DNA of 64,000 nucleotides from positions 12,833,001 to 12,897,000 of the forward strand of contig NC_081150.1 in the NCBI RefSeq assembly GCF_958295425.1, written 5' to 3'. The stretch comes from Solea solea. Its lineage: Eukaryota > Chordata > Actinopteri > Pleuronectiformes > Soleidae. Made by a program: the position numbers and the translations under genes. Below the pieces are notes generated by a model. That model saw only the letters and a program-made list of their open reading frames with translations, made no database searches and had not been told where the DNA came from. This document shows, in pieces, positions 57,001 to 63,000 of this stretch (position 1 is the first letter of the stretch; every line of letters starts with the position of its first letter).

Positions 57001-60000
57001 AATACAAAGATAAAGGAAGATAAAAAATATTTTGATGACAATAAGATTCCATCAGCAGCTAAATGTTCTGGTTATGTAAACGCATTTCTTCAGCTTCACT
57101 GTCAAAAGCTACTTAAGTAAGAAGCTGGAAAATAGCCAATAATAAAAAGACAACATGGCCCAACTACTTGACGGTTCTTAGACAGGAGATTATGAGCATT
57201 ATCTGGCAACCACTTTATCAGTACAAAGCCAAGTCACTGCAAAGGTGGTATTTCTCAAAAAGCTGCCAATGGTTGGCAAACTGTTAGTAATTTTGAATAA
57301 AAACTCATTCAAAAAAATCTACTTCTAAATTGTAATCCTAGCTAATATAACAAAAAGACGTTGATCAATTATCAGCATCAAATTTCAGCAAATTATTCTC
57401 TTTCATCCAAAGGTTTATTTTTACAAAGTTTATTATTTTGATTTACTGAAGTTCCATGTATTAAAATTTGGTTGATAAATTAAAAAAAGTTATATCTCTC
57501 AAATGCATTAAAAAACAAAAGCCAAACTCAGCCAAATACATTGGTCCAAATAAATGATCATCATATATCAGCCAACTGCAAGTTTCCAGCAGCAATGAAT
57601 TAAAACAACATGCAGTCATAGATGAACTGAGCGATCATAGTGTAATTTCGAAGTCCTCATTGTATAGAGCAAAACCATCTTTGTAAAAACTGCACATGGA
57701 AAACATTTTACATCATCCATGTTATAAGAACATACTGTATACATTTCACAGGTGTCTAAAAGATAAAAATATCTCTCACCTGGATCCTCTGCAGGGCAAC
57801 AGAGGCCTCTGTGACACTCTGAGGCACATCAAAGCATTTGGCTGTGCTGATTTTTGCATTGACCAACCACTGCTGGAAGTCTCGTAGGGCAGTGCGAAAC
57901 CTCTGCTCCAACAAGCGCTCCTTGTTTTGACACTCTCTGGAGGCACGAAGACTGAGACTGGGGATGAAGTTGAAAGAAAAGGATGGCTTTAAAATGTTGT
58001 TCACACACTCAGTTCCAACTGGAGAAATAAACAAAAGGAGAAAAACCACCACAGGAAGTGTCTCCTGCCCATGTGCTCGTCAAAACAAAGAGTACACACG
58101 AGCAGATGCACAGATACTATATAGTACAAAGTGTCCTCACATTGTGGAGGAGGAGATGAGCAGTAGTGAGAACCAAGCAGGTGGAGAAATGGCAAAATGG
58201 GTGAAGTGGAAAAAAATGAGTGCTGGGGCAAAGTGGGTGGGTGGGGGATGGTGTTGTGGGGTACAGCGTGGGAGGGGGTTGAAAGGCAACATATGAGTGG
58301 GGCAAGAGTTTACAAGGGTGACAAGATGGAGACAATGAGTGATGACAGGAGGATGCTACAGGGAAAAAAGGCTGAGTTTGTGGAGATGTTGCATTGGAAC
58401 AGTATGTGAGTGAAAGGTTACAGTGAAGGGTGATTGTATATTCAAATCAATCTTTAAAAACGTAGAATACCTAATCAAATTTTTAATATAGAAATTAGGC
58501 ATGAATAAATAAAGGAAAAGGAACATCATAATCTATAACACCACATGTCAGAGCAGCAGACAAAAATGCCAATACATGACAATTATGCAAAACACAGACC
58601 TCCATTCAATAACAATTACATTTTTTGTTCAATGCCAAAGTTTTTTTTAAATTCTCTCCTTCGATACACCCACAACACATTATCTGCACACTACAGTATA
58701 GTTAAACCTATTCTTTCTTTTCTCTTTTGTCCTTTCACCATCGGACACACTACTCCCTGCATTGGCAATACATCAAATTACATATAGATGTAATTGCCAT
58801 TTGCATACCAACATGTAGTGTATGAGTAAGTTATCTGATATAATTCAACACATTTCATACAATTTCTGTCATATAACATTAACAAATATAGACAAAATCT
58901 AAATTATGCATAATACTGACTAGATCATTGTGTTTGTGTTTTATGAAAACAGAGGGCAGAGGGCGAAGGTTAAAATCAAGAGGAGAGTTTAAGAAGTGAT
59001 GGAAAGGATGACAGCAGGGAAACAAGGTGCACAGCTGTTGAAGCAAGTGTTGTTGTCAAATGGGAGGCATAAAAAAACAAGTCAATAACACACTCACCCC
59101 TCTCCAACCGTAGCAGACAAACACATGAATATGCACATAAACAGCCATGAGTTTCAATGATGCGAAGAGGGCATGGAAGGGTAACACAGTGGGGAGAGGA
59201 TGAGTGTGGAAGAAGCACTTTTTTCTGCTGTGACAGACAAAATCTGCCATGTGCTATTAAAAGGAGGGGGAAGTTACTGTATTTTGCTCTTTTTTTCCCA
59301 CCCTGTCTGTCTTTCTGCAGTGCTTCGTACAGGACAGGTGCAAAGAACATGCAAGCCAAGTCTATTACAGACTAAACAGCCAAGTGGATGAGGGAGGCTG
59401 CTGTTACCAATCAGCAGTCAAAGCCAATTACCCGCCAAAGCATCTCCAACATCCAGGTTAACCACATGAGCCAGCAGTATCTCAAGATTACATTAACAAT
59501 ATAACCCCATGAAAAATTAAGAAGGTAAATTGTGCTATACTGTCGTTGATACGTGTGTATGCCTGTGCTGTTGTAAAGGCACTTCATAGTGTATTAACAA
59601 ACAAACAAATGCTAAATGAAAACAGGCTCACTGGTGGGCTCAAACGCATGCAATTAGAGCTCAGTAAACGCATGCAGCATGTCAGCATTGAAAAAACATC
59701 TTTCTCCCAAAGTCACATTCAGCCCTGCATATAATTAAACCACAGCAGGACAAAAAAACAAACTCAGTGGACGAAGCAGAGATGAAGGGTAAGGTGGTTG
59801 AATGTCGCTAAGCAACTGGTGGGTCTGGTGCTGTCTCTCACCTTTTATCTTTATCTGGCTGACACATGTCAGGACTTGTGGTCAGAGATGACCACACTGA
59901 CATACACACAAACATGGGCAGGTTTGCGTAGCTACTCTTCTTTGGACACTTCATTGATTAAGTTGTACAGCTCAACCAAAACCACATCATTAACTTTAAC

Positions 60001-63000
60001 CATAACCAGCTGATGCCTGAACCGCAACCATAGTTCAAATCTTAATCCTAACCTCAAAAATGAGGCTTTGCCTTATTAGGAACCAGGCTTTGATCTCCAT
60101 GAGGACTGTTGGTCCTGTACAATGTCAGTGTTAATACTAGAAAAGGTCCAAAAGAGGCAGCACAGAGGAAGTGACACTCACACACACACAAACAGATGGA
60201 AGCTTGTAAAACTAAGCACGAACTCTCCCAACTCAGCTGGAAGAGCTCAGCCCTGTGGTTACTGTGTTATGGAATGAATGAACAGGTTTTGCACTGTGAC
60301 ACCTTCCATTTGAGACAATAACATGGCTGGACAACTTAGTCAAAATGTATCACAATATTGTTTCAGACACATTTAGAGACGGATGCTATTACATAACAAA
60401 TATATGTGAAACCATACAACAATATCAATATCAACATTCAAATTCAAAGTATGCATTTATGCGCCATGTGAGACCAAAAAACTTTCAGAAATTAGTGGAT
60501 CAATAACCTGGTACATTCATGTCATCAGGATATAACATTATTACTAATATCACTTCACATCATCATGGAAACACATGTAAGTATTTTACCGCCACACACT
60601 GCTCACTAAAGCATAAAGATTTCACTTACCTGTTGTGCTGTTTGATAACTGAGGTGACCCGGTCAGACTGTGTACCCAGGTCTCTGGAGTATCGCACCAG
60701 GTCGTTCAGCTGGCTTTTCAACTTCTCTGCCATCGGCTCTGCACTCTGCAAGCCCTCCAGAATATCCTGAACAACACATACAGACACCAGCTGAATCGGT
60801 GTGTGCGAGTGTGTGTATATGTGTCAACAAGAGACAAACACCTAACGGATCTGCATGACATCCTCCAATCAGAGCACCCACATTCCTATTCACACCCTGG
60901 CTTTTGCTCTTCTCGCATTCACACACACATACACACACAGTTCAACACATACTCACAGTTCTGCCTGTACAAAAGCATTTCTGTTCTTGGTGGAGTGTGG
61001 CAGGAAGGAGCTCTGGCTAACGTTCTCCCGCTCTGCTCAGCGTGCCTCACATTCTGCATGCACGTTGTCATGAAATCCTGTCCCATGAAATATGTACAAG
61101 AGCTCTCTCTCTCTCTCTTCCTCTCTCTCCGACTCTCACTCGCTCTTTTTTTTCTGACGTATGACCAATAAACAACCCTCCCGCCCTCCCTGTTCCCATG
61201 GACTCGTAGCGCTCTTCTCCTCTCCTCCCTCGTCATATGATTCTACTACTTTCTCTTCCCTCCTCTCTTTCTCTCCCTCCTCCCACTCCTTTCACTTATT
61301 ACCTCTCACACATTTTTTCACTCCCTCTCATTCTCACATGCGCTCTCCCTGTGGAATTCAACTGACAGCCCTCACAGATGCGGGATTCGTTCAAATACAC
61401 ATAAATGGGTGCGTAACAAAAACAGGGCTGGACACAGGAAACAGGCTGAAGGAGGAGAAAGAGGAGTGGAGGAGGGGGGGAAGACTCCTCCTCTGCTTCT
61501 CACTCAGACCCAAATTGAGGAAAACTAGAGAAAGGCATGGCTGAAGAAACCTGGGGAGGAGTATGAGGTTGTGCATGCTGACATGGCCTTGACAATACAG
61601 AGAGATTGTCACACTGTAAACATCCTGTGGAGGTTAGAAACAGTGCAGCAGGGGAGGTGACAAGCAGGAGTATTGAAGGAACAATTCTGTAGCCAAGACT
61701 GACATCAGCGCACACTTCACACAGCAGAGAAGACGGAGAAGAATAAGGGTATGTTTGGAAAGGTGGAGATAGTGAAAAAATAATGGCAAAAAAAGGAGGA
61801 GGGGCAGAGGGGACAAAAAGGGTACAGAGAAAATGAGGGAAACTGATGGGATTGTAGCTGTCACTCCTTCATCATCCCGGTAAAGCTGATTTACAGACTA
61901 ATCTGTTTTTAGGATTTACAAATAGAATGGATAATTACTGACAGAGAAAGCTTGGCTGCACAATGTGTGTGTATGTATGTGTGTGAATACGTTCTATAAA
62001 ACAATGCTAATCACTTTCTCTAAAATGATAATAGCACAGTTACCCCCGTCAGCTTTTACACCATCCAGCTTGCCAACCAAAATACAAAAAGCAAACAAAA
62101 GTTGAAAATAGTCATTATTTTTTGAATAAACTATTGTGAGCATGATGAACTGTGAATAATGTAAACAGCATGCTGCCAGTTATTTTAATCCCGCACTACT
62201 GTACCTTAGCTAACTGCCACCCTCCCACTGCTTCCTCGCCGTTGCTCCGTCCCTCAGCTTTGATCAACTCCTGGCTCCACCTCCTGAGCTGTCCATCAAG
62301 TTCTTTCACCTCGTCTTCCAGCCGTGCGGTCAAACGGTTGTACTCCTCCTCAGAAGCTGTGGCAGCTGCCAGAGCCCCTTCCAGACCATCCCTGGCCCTC
62401 AGAGCAGCCCCCTCCCACTGCTCCAGAGCCTGGGACAGTGCCCCCAGCTGTCGGTCCATGGCCTCGCAGCCTCCTGCTGCCGTGTGCTCCGCCGTGGTTG
62501 CAGCGCTGCGGCGCACTCGGCTAAGGCGCTCTCGGCCCTCCAGTAAACGACACTCCACACGCTCCTAACGAGATAGTGGCGGCAGTGAGGAAACAAAGTT
62601 GCTACGGAAACTGTGGCTACGGAAACTGCAACCACTGCTGAGTTGTAGTCAATTCTATTTAAAGCTGTCAACGTTATATTTTTCCTCATATACTAAAAGT
62701 CTACTGCTTCAGCACCTTACATCTAAATCTTTAACTCTCTGCAGTTCTTTACTTCTGTCTTTGTAACAATAGCTAATGCATACATGTATTTTCATCTGCT
62801 ATCTCAGTATTGTCCTGCACTTCTACTGATGCCATCCTCTGTCTCCATCTGCGCCTTTATCTCTCACTCTTTGTGGAAAGGTAGCACTTGAAGGTGTGAA
62901 AGCAAACCCTTGAGTGTGATGTGTTAGCAGCGAGCTGACTGAAGGATTAAAATAGAAAAAAAAAAGAAAAAGCATCTGATCTTTTCGTGTGTATGATAGG

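Larger units (their letters stand above)
57952..60629. other. syne1: w04-w05 intron
   Basis: 2,678 bp. Holds a G-rich block with quadruplex potential (58235-58261) and a second copy of the dispersed CTAACC-type repeat (about 59976-60150). No exon recognised. Confidence 0.6.
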
